Part shown: piece by piece, positions 41,832 to 50,717 of the stretch
How the letters are laid out: each line of letters begins with the position of its first letter
Position numbering within the stretch: position 1 is the first letter of the stretch
The notes under the pieces: generated by a model
Databases searched by the model: none
Seen by the model: only the letters and a program-made list of their open reading frames with translations
Told to the model about the DNA's origin: nothing
Position numbers and translations under genes: made by a program
Assembly: GCA_019352875.1 (NCBI GenBank)
Contig: JAAAFW010000015.1
Location: forward strand, 124,001-188,000
Origin: Pedobacter cryoconitis
GTDB lineage: Bacteria; Bacteroidota; Bacteroidia; Sphingobacteriales; Sphingobacteriaceae
Reading direction: 5' to 3'
DNA length: 64,000 nucleotides

Positions 41832-42278
41832 TTAAGAAGACGTTTTTGCGGGTAAAATTAAACCGGAAATACCTGTAACCACTTCTTCCTCTTCTTCTTT
41901 AGCTTGTTTTCCTTTTTTCTTTTTCTTTCCGCCACGTAATTGTTCTTCGACAAAGTTGTCGTATTCAGTCTGTTGATCACCTTTTAAAATACTTCTGATT
42001 TTTTCGGTGGTTTCATTCTGTAGTTTGTAAGATCTGGCGACATCGTTTTCTGTAAACGTCCCATTCTGCTGCTTTCTTGAAATTGAAAGCTGTTCTTTAT
42101 ACATATCTAATGTATAATTATAGATTATATTTTTCTGGGTAGGATTTAATTTAAGCCTTTTATCTAGAGCGTCAATACTTTTAGCCGTAAGCTCTGTAGC
42201 TGTAGGCACCTTTTGCTGTGCATTGGTATATGTAGTGATACCAAAAAATAGAGCCAATACTAAAAAATATTTCTTCAT
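41832..42278 (-). CDS. Exported helical protein, Spy/CpxP-like layout
   Basis: A 148-residue protein with a signal peptide (YTNAQ). Helical body with LNPTQKNIIYNYTLDMYKEQL and LKGDQQTEYDNFVEEQL, resembling the LTxxQ repeats of periplasmic Spy/CpxP chaperones. A very basic then very acidic patch follows (KKKKKG, EEEEE). Function not established; periplasmic location likely. Confidence 0.65.
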   Translation of the reverse strand: MKKYFLVLALFFGITTYTNAQQKVPTATELTAKSIDALDKRLKLNPTQKNIIYNYTLDMYKEQLSISRKQQNGTFTENDVARSYKLQNETTEKIRSILKGDQQTEYDNFVEEQLRGGKKKKKGKQAKEEEEEVVTGISGLILPAKTSS

Positions 42279-42296
42279 TTCCTTATAAATTAAAAT

Positions 42297-42328
42297 AGCG
42301 CTGTCAACCGAGCAGTTTAAACAGCGCT
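42297..42328 (-). terminator. Hairpin after the duplicated membrane protein gene
   Basis: Arms AGCGCTGT and ACAGCGCT with a 16-base loop. On the minus strand it is followed by ATTTTAATTT, fitting a terminator for the gene at 42431-43402. Confidence 0.5.
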
Positions 42329-42430
42329 AATTTATAAATAATCTATGATTCCAGAAAAGCTAAAATTTAGAAATTTATTCGATTAAAATTGAAATATTCC
42401 TGTCAGCCGGCAAATAATCCCAAAATCCAG

Positions 42431-43402
42431 TTATTTATGGAGTATCGCTTCTGTTTCCAGTATAAAACGCTCAATTTTTTTTGTACGATTAAAAGCTTTC
42501 AATACTAATACCTTATAATTGCCATCCTGTGTGTCAATTTTTATTCCGGCATCAGTTCCCGAATGGATAAAGTTTGTGGTTTTACGAATAATGCTAAAAC
42601 CCAGATAGGCATTGAAAGAATATTCTTTCTTTTTCAGTCCTCCCATAGTTGTTTTATGGATCGTGCGACTATTCGTGTCGAAAGTAATTTTATTATTGGC
42701 ACCTATCAGGATAATTAATCCGAAGATAAATGGAATATAAGTTATCAGCAGTGGATTATTTATAGACAGTGTATTAGTGCTGAAAAAAGAATATACACTC
42801 CATATTACTAAAGCAAGGCCTATAATGGCATTTACAACAGTGTGAAATTTTAGCGTGTAGACACCTTGATCTAAAGTGTAATATTCAAATGTGGTAATGG
42901 GTTCAGGTGCGGCTTCTGTCGTGAACACATCTTTTAAAAAGTCTTCGATTAATGGGAACACCTCATTAGTAAATGCTATGGCATTTTTGTTGGTTTCTTT
43001 TCCATAACCAGAAGAGATTCTTATTCCTTTCCCATGTCTGTCGGTTTTTTTAAAAACCTGGAAATTAAAAGCTGTCCCATATTGATATACAGCGTTCACA
43101 GCCGCAATATTATCAAAGGGCACAGACCGGATTGTAAAAAGGCCAAATGGTCTTACGTACATTTTCTGGTCAATACGGTCAAAAACGACCTGATTTCTGG
43201 CCATCAGAAAGAAAAGGAGAGGAACTGAACCAAAAATGATAATATAAAAGGTTAGTGTTCTTGAATCAGAAAGTAATTCATTTCGAGCAGATATACCCAG
43301 GCCGATAAAAACCAGCAGAATTAAAATACCAAATGCATTGAGAATCAGATCAGGCTGTAGAATAATCCGGTCAGCTTCTGTTTTCCATTTTGTTTTAAAC
43401 AT
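42431..43402 (-). CDS. Membrane protein with two tandem span-pair plus PH-like modules
   Basis: A 323-residue protein that reads as an internal duplication. Residues about 20-70 are two spans, then a soluble module (NQVVFDRIDQKMYVRPFGLF, with SVPFDNIAAV). Near 190-240 are two more spans and a second module (NKITFDTNSRTIHKTTMGGLKKKEYSF, with NAYLGFSI). Both soluble parts share the FD..-turn-GL pattern of bacterial PH-like (YdbS/DUF304-like) domains. Inner membrane; function unknown. Monocistronic, with two candidate -7 boxes upstream. Confidence 0.7.
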   Translation of the reverse strand: MFKTKWKTEADRIILQPDLILNAFGILILLVFIGLGISARNELLSDSRTLTFYIIIFGSVPLLFFLMARNQVVFDRIDQKMYVRPFGLFTIRSVPFDNIAAVNAVYQYGTAFNFQVFKKTDRHGKGIRISSGYGKETNKNAIAFTNEVFPLIEDFLKDVFTTEAAPEPITTFEYYTLDQGVYTLKFHTVVNAIIGLALVIWSVYSFFSTNTLSINNPLLITYIPFIFGLIILIGANNKITFDTNSRTIHKTTMGGLKKKEYSFNAYLGFSIIRKTTNFIHSGTDAGIKIDTQDGNYKVLVLKAFNRTKKIERFILETEAILHK

Positions 43403-43461
43403 AAATTTTAGTGTTTTTCATTGTTGATTAATTTTTTTGTTAATTAATCGTTTTGTGTGTT

Positions 43462-43478
43462 CAAAATTATCAAATATA
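43462..43478 (-). promoter_or_regulatory. Two adjacent candidate -7 boxes
   Basis: On the minus strand TATATTTG (43471-43478) and TAATTTTG (43462-43469), both TAnnTTTG matches, 60-75 bases before the membrane protein start. No matching -33 element is clear. Confidence 0.35.
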
Positions 43479-43568
43479 TTTCTAATTACCCTCTAGTTCA
43501 TATTTCGTGCCGGGATTTCGATTTGTTTGCGGATATTCATTAAATAAAACTCACCTTATAAACATAGC

Positions 43569-43970
43569 ATGAACAACAGCTTATTTTTGAAATTAGGTTT
43601 ACTTCTGGTCCTTTTTACAAGTGCATGTGCGAATAAAAACCAAAGCCTGTATTTAGATGGAACATGGGAGCTCAGGCATGTAATCGGCATACAGGTGGCG
43701 GGGGTAAGTCCGGATTTCAAGCCTGGAAATGGCAATCTTTATAAATTTAGAGATGATACATATGAAAAATGGTCAGATGGAGCCAGGGTGTCTTCCGGTA
43801 CATTTAAACTAGCCAAAGAAGATTTACCTATCAATAATAACAAAGCCAACTACAGCCTGCTGCTAGACGATCAAACTAAAACATATATCAAACTCTCGCG
43901 TAGTCAGTTGGTCATATTCAATGGGCAGGTAGCGGCCGACGGTACAGAATCTACCTACGAGAAACAATGA
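43569..43970 (+). CDS. Small lipocalin-like lipoprotein
   Basis: A 133-residue lipoprotein with lipobox LFTSAC (Cys20). The mature part opens with LDGTWELRHVIG and continues with YKFRDDTYEKWSDGARVSSGTFKL, a beta-rich layout like small lipocalin-like proteins in Bacteroidetes. Envelope-located; ligand unknown. Confidence 0.72.
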   Translation: MNNSLFLKLGLLLVLFTSACANKNQSLYLDGTWELRHVIGIQVAGVSPDFKPGNGNLYKFRDDTYEKWSDGARVSSGTFKLAKEDLPINNNKANYSLLLDDQTKTYIKLSRSQLVIFNGQVAADGTESTYEKQ

Positions 43971-44052
43971 TCCGATTTAAAAAATAATATCACGATAACA
44001 CAGAGGTTTTATGTTTACCTGATTTTTGAAGGTATAACAAATCAGAACCTTT

Positions 44053-45206
44053 ATGAAATTAGAAATTAAGCTTACACTGGTCGGACTACTCTGTTTCAGC
44101 AGTTTGTTCGGCCAGCAAAAGGCAAGCGGTTATGTTTACCTTGATAAAAATGGAAACGGCAAACGTGATAAACAGGAACCAGGGCTGGCTGGTACCTTGC
44201 CCTGCATCAGCCCTATATCAAAGCTGTCAGTAAGGTAGGTTTGCCATGGTATAATCTGATGGGTAATCATGATATGAATTACGATGCTGTTGCAGACTCC
44301 CTTTCAGATGAAACCTTTGAATCCAACTTTGGTCCGGCAAATTATGCGTTTAATTATGGTCAGGCTCATTTTATCGTATTAGATAATATTCTCTACCCAG
44401 ATCCGAGAGATGGTAATGGTTATTGAGTCAACGACCTCAAAACAGTCGACAGGAATAAACTGATAGTACTCGCATTCCATATACCGCTGCTATAAATGGG
44501 AGGCGAAACCACCTTCCGGCCGCAAGACCGCCAGCAGCTTTTCGATATGCTGCAGGAATTCCCGAATACTTTATCAATCTCGGCACATACGCATTTGCAG
44601 AGGCAAAATTTTTATACCGCTAAAGATGGCTGGCGACAGGAAAAGCCGCATCATGAGTACAATGCAGGAACTACATCTGGTGACTGGTATTCCGGAGAAC
44701 TGAATGCACAGGGAATCCCGGTTTCAACTATGCGTGACGGTACACCAAAAGGGTATGCGTTTTTAAATGTTAAAGGAAACAACTACACTATAGACTATAA
44801 AGTTGCCGGCCAACCTGACGACTACCAGATTAAAATTTATCATCCAAAAGTAGTCGCGCGTGGAAGAAATACGGCTGCAGCGATATATGCGAACTTCTTC
44901 ATGGGCCACGAAGGGAATAAGGTAACTTATAGGGTAGACGGTGGCGATTGGAAACCAATGGTTTATGAGCAAGCTGCAGATCCGGAGTTCATTCAGTCTT
45001 TAGGACGTTGGGATAATGCCGACGAGTTACTCGCAGGACGACGTCCTTCAGCTGCAGAAAAAAGCACGCATCTCTGGAAAGGTGCGATCCCTGTTAAACT
45101 CGATGCAGGTGAGCATGAAATTGAAGTGAAAGCAGAAGATATGTTTGGCCGGACTTTTACACAAAAAAGCAGTTATCGTCTTGAGTCTGCAAAAGAAATA
45201 AAATAA
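44053..45206 (+). pseudogene. Decayed calcineurin-like phosphoesterase
   Basis: Three pieces of one exported metallophosphoesterase. 44053-44238 holds the signal peptide and the N-terminal domain start (GYVYLDKNGNGKRDKQEPGLAG), then shifts frame; in the frame used downstream, the DNA from about 44198 reads ALHQPYIKAVSKVGLPWYN. That leaves no room for most of the N-terminal domain and the first half of the catalytic domain, so an internal deletion with a frameshift is implied. 44241-44426 has MGNHDMNYD and the catalytic core up to a TGA. The readable VNDLKTVDRNKLIVLAFHIP follows, then a TAA at 44493, and 44496-45206 holds SAHTH and the C-terminal domain. No functional enzyme is expected. Confidence 0.85.
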
Positions 45207-45213
45207 TTATAGT

Positions 45214-45248
45214 AACAGACCTGGGAGCCAGGATCTTTCAGGTTTGTT
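45214..45248 (+). terminator. Possible terminator after the pseudogene
   Basis: Stem AACAGACCTG / CAGGTTTGTT (one wobble) with a 15-base loop and a T-rich tail. Confidence 0.4.
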
Positions 45249-45347
45249 GTTATATAACTCGTTCTGATATTAGGTTAAAGTCCGGGAGGCTACTAACTTC
45301 GCGGAATTCCAGGCAGGTTTGCTTTGGTTTAAAATGGTATCAGAAGA

Positions 45348-46046
45348 ATGATTTTACGTAAGCTTTTGTGGTTATCTGTATTGACAATCACCATATCGAG
45401 TGTAGCAGATGCACAAACTAAATCTGTATTTAAAGAGAATAACTGGGAAAATAAATTTGACAAGAGGTGGCTTTTGATGAATGGTGTTGTCCAGGCCGGT
45501 ACCCGGGAACTCCAGATCAGTAAAGATAGAAACTGGGCAATTCTTTTAAACAACACGACTTTACCGGAGAACTATATCCTTACTTTTTCTACCCGCGTCG
45601 AGCCGGGGACTTATTTGTTCGAACTAATGTTGAATTTGAGTGGTCAGCACTTTCTGGGGATTTTGAATAATCAGCTGGAAAGCAGGGTTGCTATAGAGGA
45701 CAGATCTCTATTTGCGAATCCCGATAAGGTTGGAAGTTATATTCATACCACAGGACATGTTGGATTGCTGCCCAAAGTTGAGCTCCCGGCGAAATTTGAA
45801 GCTTGGCAGGACTGGAGAGTTCAAAAATCTGGAAATCAGGTGTTTGTGTGGATTAATGGGGAGGAGATTATTACATTTAAAGACACCAAAGGAATAATGA
45901 AGGCTGGGGGACAGTTTGGCTTTGCTGTTAATGGAAAAGCTTCCGTCAGTAACGTACAACTTTTTAAAGCTGTCGGGGACGCTGCAATGCCACCACTTAC
46001 CTTTAAAGGTAAGCCACCGGTAAGGACTTGGTTTGTTTTTGAATAA
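45348..46046 (+). CDS. Exported protein, probable concanavalin/DUF1080-like fold
   Basis: A 232-residue protein with a signal peptide (SVADAQ). The mature part reads as alternating beta strands with WAILLNNTTLPENYILTFSTRVEP, FEAWQDWRVQKSGNQVFVWINGEEI and GQFGFAVNGKASVSNVQLF. The last stretch is the way LamG/DUF1080-type jelly-rolls end. Likely periplasmic or surface carbohydrate-binding; no catalytic residues can be named. Monocistronic. Confidence 0.65.
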   Translation: MILRKLLWLSVLTITISSVADAQTKSVFKENNWENKFDKRWLLMNGVVQAGTRELQISKDRNWAILLNNTTLPENYILTFSTRVEPGTYLFELMLNLSGQHFLGILNNQLESRVAIEDRSLFANPDKVGSYIHTTGHVGLLPKVELPAKFEAWQDWRVQKSGNQVFVWINGEEIITFKDTKGIMKAGGQFGFAVNGKASVSNVQLFKAVGDAAMPPLTFKGKPPVRTWFVFE

Positions 46047-46085
46047 AAACACGATCTTTGTTACATACCATTTAATACGGAGCAT

Positions 46086-46418
46086 ATGAAAACCTATATA
46101 TTTCTTTTAATTGCAATTTTTGCCGAAACTATAGCTACAACAGCCCTAAAGGCATCTGAGGAGTTCACGCGCTTCTGGCCCTCTGTAGCAGTCGTAGCAG
46201 GTTATGGAATAGCATTTTACTGCCTTAGCCTGGTGCTTAGAAATATGCAACTCGGTATAGCTTATGCGTTATGGTCAGGAATAGGCATCGTATTAGTGAC
46301 TGTTATGGGCGTTCTGGTTTATAAGCAACGCCCGGATGTACCTGCAATTATTGGTATTCTGCTAATTATCGGCGGTGTCTTAGTTATTAACCTTTATTCA
46401 AAAACTGCAGGTCACTAG
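46086..46418 (+). CDS. Small multidrug resistance (SMR) family exporter
   Basis: A 110-residue four-span protein of the EmrE/SugE family. The membrane-embedded proton-coupling Glu14 is in FAETIATTALK, with YGIAFYCLSLVLRNMQLGIAYALWSGIG and the C-terminal IIGGVLVINLYS. It works as a dimer in the inner membrane and exports cationic drugs or guanidinium. It ends 12 bases from the convergent methyltransferase gene. Confidence 0.93.
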   Translation: MKTYIFLLIAIFAETIATTALKASEEFTRFWPSVAVVAGYGIAFYCLSLVLRNMQLGIAYALWSGIGIVLVTVMGVLVYKQRPDVPAIIGILLIIGGVLVINLYSKTAGH

Positions 46419-46430
46419 ATTAACCTGTCT

Positions 46431-47195
46431 TTAGAACTGTGCATAAAGAATAATCCTTTTGAACGCATAAATGGCAGGCATTTTTTTATAGTGTTGTTCT
46501 ATACGCTTTTTAAATTCAGTGATAAAAGCTTCTCCTAATCCGGGATCTAATCTTTCCATATAGGGTATTAATGCAGATCCTGAGATAAATTCGTACAGAT
46601 CCTGATGGTTGTTGGCAATTATCGGGTAAACCTTTTGAAAAACAGTAAGATTTTTGGCCTGGTGTTCAAACAGAATACGGGTATAATCGTCGAGCGTTAG
46701 AACAGGGGAAATTCGTTTCCAGTTTTTAAGTGCCGCTGCATAGGGGTGCTCCTGGACTAATTTCAATAGCAGCTGGTTTAATACGTTTTCGTTTTGTGAC
46801 GGCATTTGAATAGCTATTTGTCCACCCGGGTTCAGCTTTTTTAACAAAGCGGGAAATAGCCGTGCATGATCATCTACCCATTGCAATGCCGCATGACTGA
46901 AGATTAAATCCCATTTTTCAGAAGAATTTAGCTGCGTATCTATATTTTCCACTTTGAAGTTGACATGCTGGGTAGAGAAACCATCTTTTCCATCAAGCAT
47001 TTCTGCGGATGAGTCTATACCTAACACAGTAGATTCAGATAATTCATCTGCCAGTTTTCTGGTAAGTTCACCAGTTCCGCAGCCGAGATCAAGCACTTTC
47101 ATCTTTTCATTTTTACTAATGAGCTTGATAATATCTGCAAAGGGAGCAAATCTTTCCGCCTTGAATTCATTATATTTTTGTGGGTTCCAGGCCAT
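46431..47195 (-). CDS. Trans-aconitate 2-methyltransferase-like SAM methyltransferase
   Basis: A 254-residue class I methyltransferase. N terminus WNPQKYNEFKAERFAPF, SAM motif VLDLGCGTGELT, LGIDSSAEML, FSHAALQWVDDHARLFP and GGQIAIQMP closely follow the Tam layout. Tam methylates trans-aconitate, a citrate-cycle by-product that inhibits aconitase. Cytoplasmic and monocistronic. The family is confident; the substrate is by similarity. Confidence 0.82.
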   Translation of the reverse strand: MAWNPQKYNEFKAERFAPFADIIKLISKNEKMKVLDLGCGTGELTRKLADELSESTVLGIDSSAEMLDGKDGFSTQHVNFKVENIDTQLNSSEKWDLIFSHAALQWVDDHARLFPALLKKLNPGGQIAIQMPSQNENVLNQLLLKLVQEHPYAAALKNWKRISPVLTLDDYTRILFEHQAKNLTVFQKVYPIIANNHQDLYEFISGSALIPYMERLDPGLGEAFITEFKKRIEQHYKKMPAIYAFKRIILYAQF

Positions 47196-47270
47196 TTATT
47201 TCGTTTTTGTTGCACATTTAAATAAATGGAACAGTTTGCTATTCTGATAAGTTTGCGCTTTGAGTGGAAT

Positions 47271-48131
47271 TTACGATTTAAATTTATCCTGCGTTGTACT
47301 TTTTCTGATTTGTTTCGGGCTTATTCCTGCGTTTTTTTTAACAAATTTATTAAAATGGCTGAGGTCTGTGAATCCGAATTCGTTACTGATTTCTTTAAAT
47401 AAAGCCCGGCTATGCAGCAGTCGGTTTTCGATACGTTGAAATCTGCACTGGTCAATGTAATGTTTTAATGATACGCCTGTTTTCCTTTTAAAAATCGAAC
47501 TCACATAGTTGTGTGAAAGTCCGAATTTGGCAGATAACCATTCTAATCTGAGGTGATTAGGATTTTCAATATTAATATGGATCGTTTCCATTATATCTAC
47601 TGTGAGATCACCATGGTTAACATACGCTTTCATATCTGAATGATGCCTGTTCTTTCTAATTAGCGCAAAAACACTGCGAATAAGGTAGAATACGACTTCA
47701 TTGGTTGGATTAGATGAAGTTTTCCATTCCGCCACAATCAAACGGATAAGTACACTGATTTTTTCCAGGTCTTCTGGATTACCAACCAGCTGATTTTTTG
47801 TGCTGGTTGCTGAAGCAATAAGCTGGTCGAGTAATTTATTCCAGTCGTCTTTTTCTTTTGTCGAATTATCGCCCCCCAGGTATGTATTTGTAAATTTCAG
47901 TACGCTGAACTCTGTTTCTTCGACGATATCGAAAATATGGGAGTCTGCCGGTGCCAGTAAAAATAGAGCTTTACCCTGATAGGCTTTGCGTTCGCCATTT
48001 AAAGTGTGGTATCCACTCCCTTTATGAATAAACATCAGTTCAAAATGATTATGGTTATGAACCGGAAAAGGCCAGGTCAGCGTGCTGAAATGACGTATAA
48101 ATAAAGGGTCATGCTGGATAAAGCGTTCCAT
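47271..48131 (-). CDS. AraC-family transcriptional regulator
   Basis: A 286-residue regulator with an N-terminal cupin-like domain (PVHNHNHFELMFIHKGSGYHTLNGE) and the AraC C-terminal double helix-turn-helix (KFGLSHNYVSSIFKRKTGVSLKHYI, FKEISNEFGFTDLSHFNKFVKKNAGISPKQIR). It is divergent from an MFS transporter gene with a repeat-rich intergenic region, so it probably controls that transporter. Confidence 0.9.
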   Translation of the reverse strand: MERFIQHDPLFIRHFSTLTWPFPVHNHNHFELMFIHKGSGYHTLNGERKAYQGKALFLLAPADSHIFDIVEETEFSVLKFTNTYLGGDNSTKEKDDWNKLLDQLIASATSTKNQLVGNPEDLEKISVLIRLIVAEWKTSSNPTNEVVFYLIRSVFALIRKNRHHSDMKAYVNHGDLTVDIMETIHINIENPNHLRLEWLSAKFGLSHNYVSSIFKRKTGVSLKHYIDQCRFQRIENRLLHSRALFKEISNEFGFTDLSHFNKFVKKNAGISPKQIRKSTTQDKFKS

Positions 48132-48160
48132 CTTTTGTATTTACAATTCTTTAGTTGAAA

Positions 48161-48206
48161 AGTACAATTACATAAGCAATCTGCAAAATACTTTTGCAGT
48201 ACAATT
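48161..48206. promoter_or_regulatory. Candidate AraC operator of the MFS gene
   Basis: Direct repeats AGTACAATT at 48161-48169 and 48198-48206, 37 bases apart start to start, flank the perfect inverted repeat GCAAAA-N3-TTTTGC (48183-48197). The TACTTTTG -7 box (48189-48196) lies inside the inverted repeat. Confidence 0.5.
48189..48196 (+). promoter_or_regulatory. Putative -7 box of the MFS gene
   Basis: TACTTTTG matches TAnnTTTG, 18 bases before the ATG at 48215. The overlap with the inverted repeat suggests the box is masked when a regulator is bound. Confidence 0.45.
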
Positions 48207-48214
48207 CATCTATC

Positions 48215-49402
48215 ATGTATCTTTTTAAAAAACAGACCGGATTTAGCCCCCTAACCATACCGGTCATGGCAGTATCCGCCGGGGTTATCGTCGCAAATAT
48301 TTATTATAATCAGCCAATTCTTAAAGAAATAGCCAATTCTATAGGGGTGCCGGATGAGCAGATTGGCAGTGTGTCTATGCTTGCACAGCTAGGTTATGGG
48401 CTAGGTATGTTTTTTCTGCTGCCTTTAGGAGATATGCTACCAAGAAGGAAGCTCATTATAACACTTTGTCTGCTGTTATGCGTCGCATTGCTTGTTTTCG
48501 CGACCTCCTCTTCTTTATTGGTCATTCGTATTATGAGTTTTTTAATCGGTCTTTTTTCCGTTCCTGCACAGATTATTTTACCAATGGCGGCTACCTTCGG
48601 CACGCAGAACAGAGGGAAAACGGTAGGCAAAGTGTTTAGTGGGATTCTGGTTGGTATTTTAGGCGCACGCGTGCTTAGTGGGTTGATTACCGAATGGCTT
48701 GGCTGGCGTTACGTCTATGGAATTTCAGCAGGCCTGGTTCTTGTAATGGCGGGCATGTTATACCTTCATCTTCCAAAGATTCCCGTCAAGTTTAAAGGAC
48801 ATTACGGGAGTTTGCTTAAATCTACCTTAAACTTGGTTTTTGAATACAGTATATTGCGTCAGGCAGCTATATTAGGTGCATTTACATTTGGCGTTTTTTG
48901 TTCTTTCTGGACAACGTTAACCTTTCATTTGGGCTCGGCACCGCTAAATTATTCTACTGGAACTATCGGAAGTTTTGGCTTAATTGCCATTGGTGGTGCG
49001 TTAGTAGCGCCATATTTCGGTAGGCTGGCTGATGGTGGTAACACTTATAAATCTCTGTTGATTACGGTGTCCATGATTATTCTCAGTATTCTTTTGATAC
49101 GTGTTTTTCCATTTTCTGTTATCGTTCTTATAGTTAGCGTTTTCTTCCTGGATATCGGAGTTCAGGCAACTCAGATAACTAACTTTACGCGTATTTATAG
49201 TTTAGATGAGAAAGCTCACAGCCGTTTGAATACGATTTATATGACAGCCTATTTTATTGGTGCAGCTATAGGCACATTTTTTGGATTGTTAAGTTGGAAA
49301 CACGGACAATGGAATTTATCGACATTGCAAATGCTCATCTGGAGTCTTATTGCGCTGGCAGTAGTTATTATTTCCGAAAAAACAACTAAGAAAAAAGTTT
49401 AG
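48215..49402 (+). CDS. Major facilitator superfamily exporter
   Basis: A 395-residue 12-span transporter. After IYYNQPILKEIANSIGV, the loop motif GDMLPRRK follows span 2 and FGTQNRGKTVGK sits between spans 4 and 5, like the YgaY/Bcr-type drug or metabolite exporters of Bacteroidetes. I used the ATG at 48215; an upstream TTG at 48194 lies inside the promoter box. Controlled, most likely, by the divergent AraC regulator. Confidence 0.88.
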   Translation: MYLFKKQTGFSPLTIPVMAVSAGVIVANIYYNQPILKEIANSIGVPDEQIGSVSMLAQLGYGLGMFFLLPLGDMLPRRKLIITLCLLLCVALLVFATSSSLLVIRIMSFLIGLFSVPAQIILPMAATFGTQNRGKTVGKVFSGILVGILGARVLSGLITEWLGWRYVYGISAGLVLVMAGMLYLHLPKIPVKFKGHYGSLLKSTLNLVFEYSILRQAAILGAFTFGVFCSFWTTLTFHLGSAPLNYSTGTIGSFGLIAIGGALVAPYFGRLADGGNTYKSLLITVSMIILSILLIRVFPFSVIVLIVSVFFLDIGVQATQITNFTRIYSLDEKAHSRLNTIYMTAYFIGAAIGTFFGLLSWKHGQWNLSTLQMLIWSLIALAVVIISEKTTKKKV

Positions 49403-49505
49403 CAGGAACTAATCGCCGTAAGCATGCGTAATTTTTAATCTTGTTTAAGTAAATGAATAAAAACTTTAACCGTTTTCTTTTGTTAAATTCGAAAATTAAC
49501 AGAAT

Positions 49506-50162
49506 ATGAAGACTCTAAAAGTTATCCTGGCTGAAGATCACCACATTGTCAGAGACGGTATTAAAATGTTATTGGATCAAACTGATAATATCGACGTCGT
49601 AGGTGAGGCAATTAATGGAAGGCAGGTTTTGGATATGCTCGATTCAGGTATAAAGGCCGATGTGATTCTTGCAGATATAAATATGCCAGAAATGGATGGA
49701 ATATCACTTATAAAGGAAATTACCCGCAGAAAACTGAATTCAAATGTGGTTATTCTTTCGATGCTGGACAACTACAAATATGTTACTGAAGCATTTGCTG
49801 AAGGTGCGTTAGGTTATTTGCTTAAAAACGTGGGTGTAGATGAGTTGGTTTTTGCAATTCGTCAAGCCAGCAAGGGACAGAAGTATTTATGTGCCGAGTT
49901 ATCTTTCCAGTATATGAATACCGCAATTCAACAATCTGAGACTACATCTGCAAAAATAGGTTATACGATTGATTTGTCTTCCAGGGAAATGGAAGTTCTT
50001 AGTCTGATAGCCGAAGGTTTAACTAATAACGAGATTTCTGATCAGCTGTTTATCAGCAGGAGAACCGTCGAAGGTCATCGTCAGGCTTTAATTGAAAAAA
50101 CAGGTGTCAAAAATACAGCGGTATTGATCCGATATGCTTATCAGAACGGTATTCTTAAATAG
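49506..50162 (+). CDS. NarL/LuxR-family response regulator
   Basis: A 218-residue two-domain regulator. Receiver with Glu10-Asp11, phospho-acceptor Asp57 in ILADINMPEMDG, and the conserved Lys in YLLKNVGVDEL; LuxR-type helix-turn-helix at about 150-210 (LSSREMEVLSLIAEGLTNNEISDQLFISRRTVEGH). It binds DNA when phosphorylated. It is a close paralogue of the regulator at 56198-56839 in the same island; its kinase is likely one of the PAS kinases downstream. Confidence 0.93.
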   Translation: MKTLKVILAEDHHIVRDGIKMLLDQTDNIDVVGEAINGRQVLDMLDSGIKADVILADINMPEMDGISLIKEITRRKLNSNVVILSMLDNYKYVTEAFAEGALGYLLKNVGVDELVFAIRQASKGQKYLCAELSFQYMNTAIQQSETTSAKIGYTIDLSSREMEVLSLIAEGLTNNEISDQLFISRRTVEGHRQALIEKTGVKNTAVLIRYAYQNGILK

Positions 50163-50328
50163 AAATACCCGGTTTTTTACGGGTTTCCTGCCGTAATACT
50201 ACGGGTTTTTCATTCGAAAAAACACGATAAAGGCTGTTTTTTATGCTCTTGTATTTTAAATAAAGAGTTGTGTTTTGTACGGCATGTGCTTTGAAGCTAT
50301 CAGTATTGAACTTATTAATTAAAAGATT

Positions 50329-50550
50329 ATGAAAGATCAGGAAGAAGAAATTGAAGATCAGTTTTCGCAGGAACAGGATAAAGCAGATCAAAATCGTGGT
50401 CATGCCGGTACGAGTTTAAATGTCGGTGAGACAATTCCTTATGGACAGCGTATTGATAAAGATGATGAAACCAGAGCAAGAAGTCCGGACGAATCTGATG
50501 AAGACGAAACTGAAGATTTGAATTTGGATCAGTCTCCGGGCGGGGCATAA
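50329..50550 (+). CDS. Small acidic hypothetical protein
   Basis: A 73-residue, strongly acidic protein (KDQEEEIEDQF, DESDEDETEDLNLDQ) with a conserved-looking centre GTSLNVGETIPYGQRIDKDDE. No signal or span; probably disordered. It resembles the acidic protein at 16381-16614 in size and composition. It has a clear terminator right after it. Function unknown. Confidence 0.6.
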   Translation: MKDQEEEIEDQFSQEQDKADQNRGHAGTSLNVGETIPYGQRIDKDDETRARSPDESDEDETEDLNLDQSPGGA

Positions 50551-50575
50551 TTTATATTCATTGAGGAATCTGTTT

Positions 50576-50624
50576 AACCAGTTGTTCAATCCTATTTTGG
50601 TAGAATTGAACAGCTGGTTTTTTA
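50576..50624 (+). terminator. Terminator after the small acidic protein gene
   Basis: Stem AACCAGTTGTTCAAT with its complement (one wobble), loop of about 15 bases, then six T. Confidence 0.8.
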
Positions 50625-50717
50625 TTTGTCAGCCCCAGATGCTCCTGCGGGTAAATTTAATGCCAAGCAGATAAATCTTACATTAGTTTAAATTATTTAT
50701 TTGAAAAAGCTAAAGAC

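Noticed and set aside
44241..44426. Independent small phosphoesterase gene
   Set aside because: It is a middle fragment of the same decayed gene; it begins and ends inside conserved domain sequence.
50155..50403. Minus-strand open frame of 82 codons
   Set aside because: Overlaps the acidic protein gene antisense; very Phe/Leu/Lys-rich as expected for a shadow of acidic codons.
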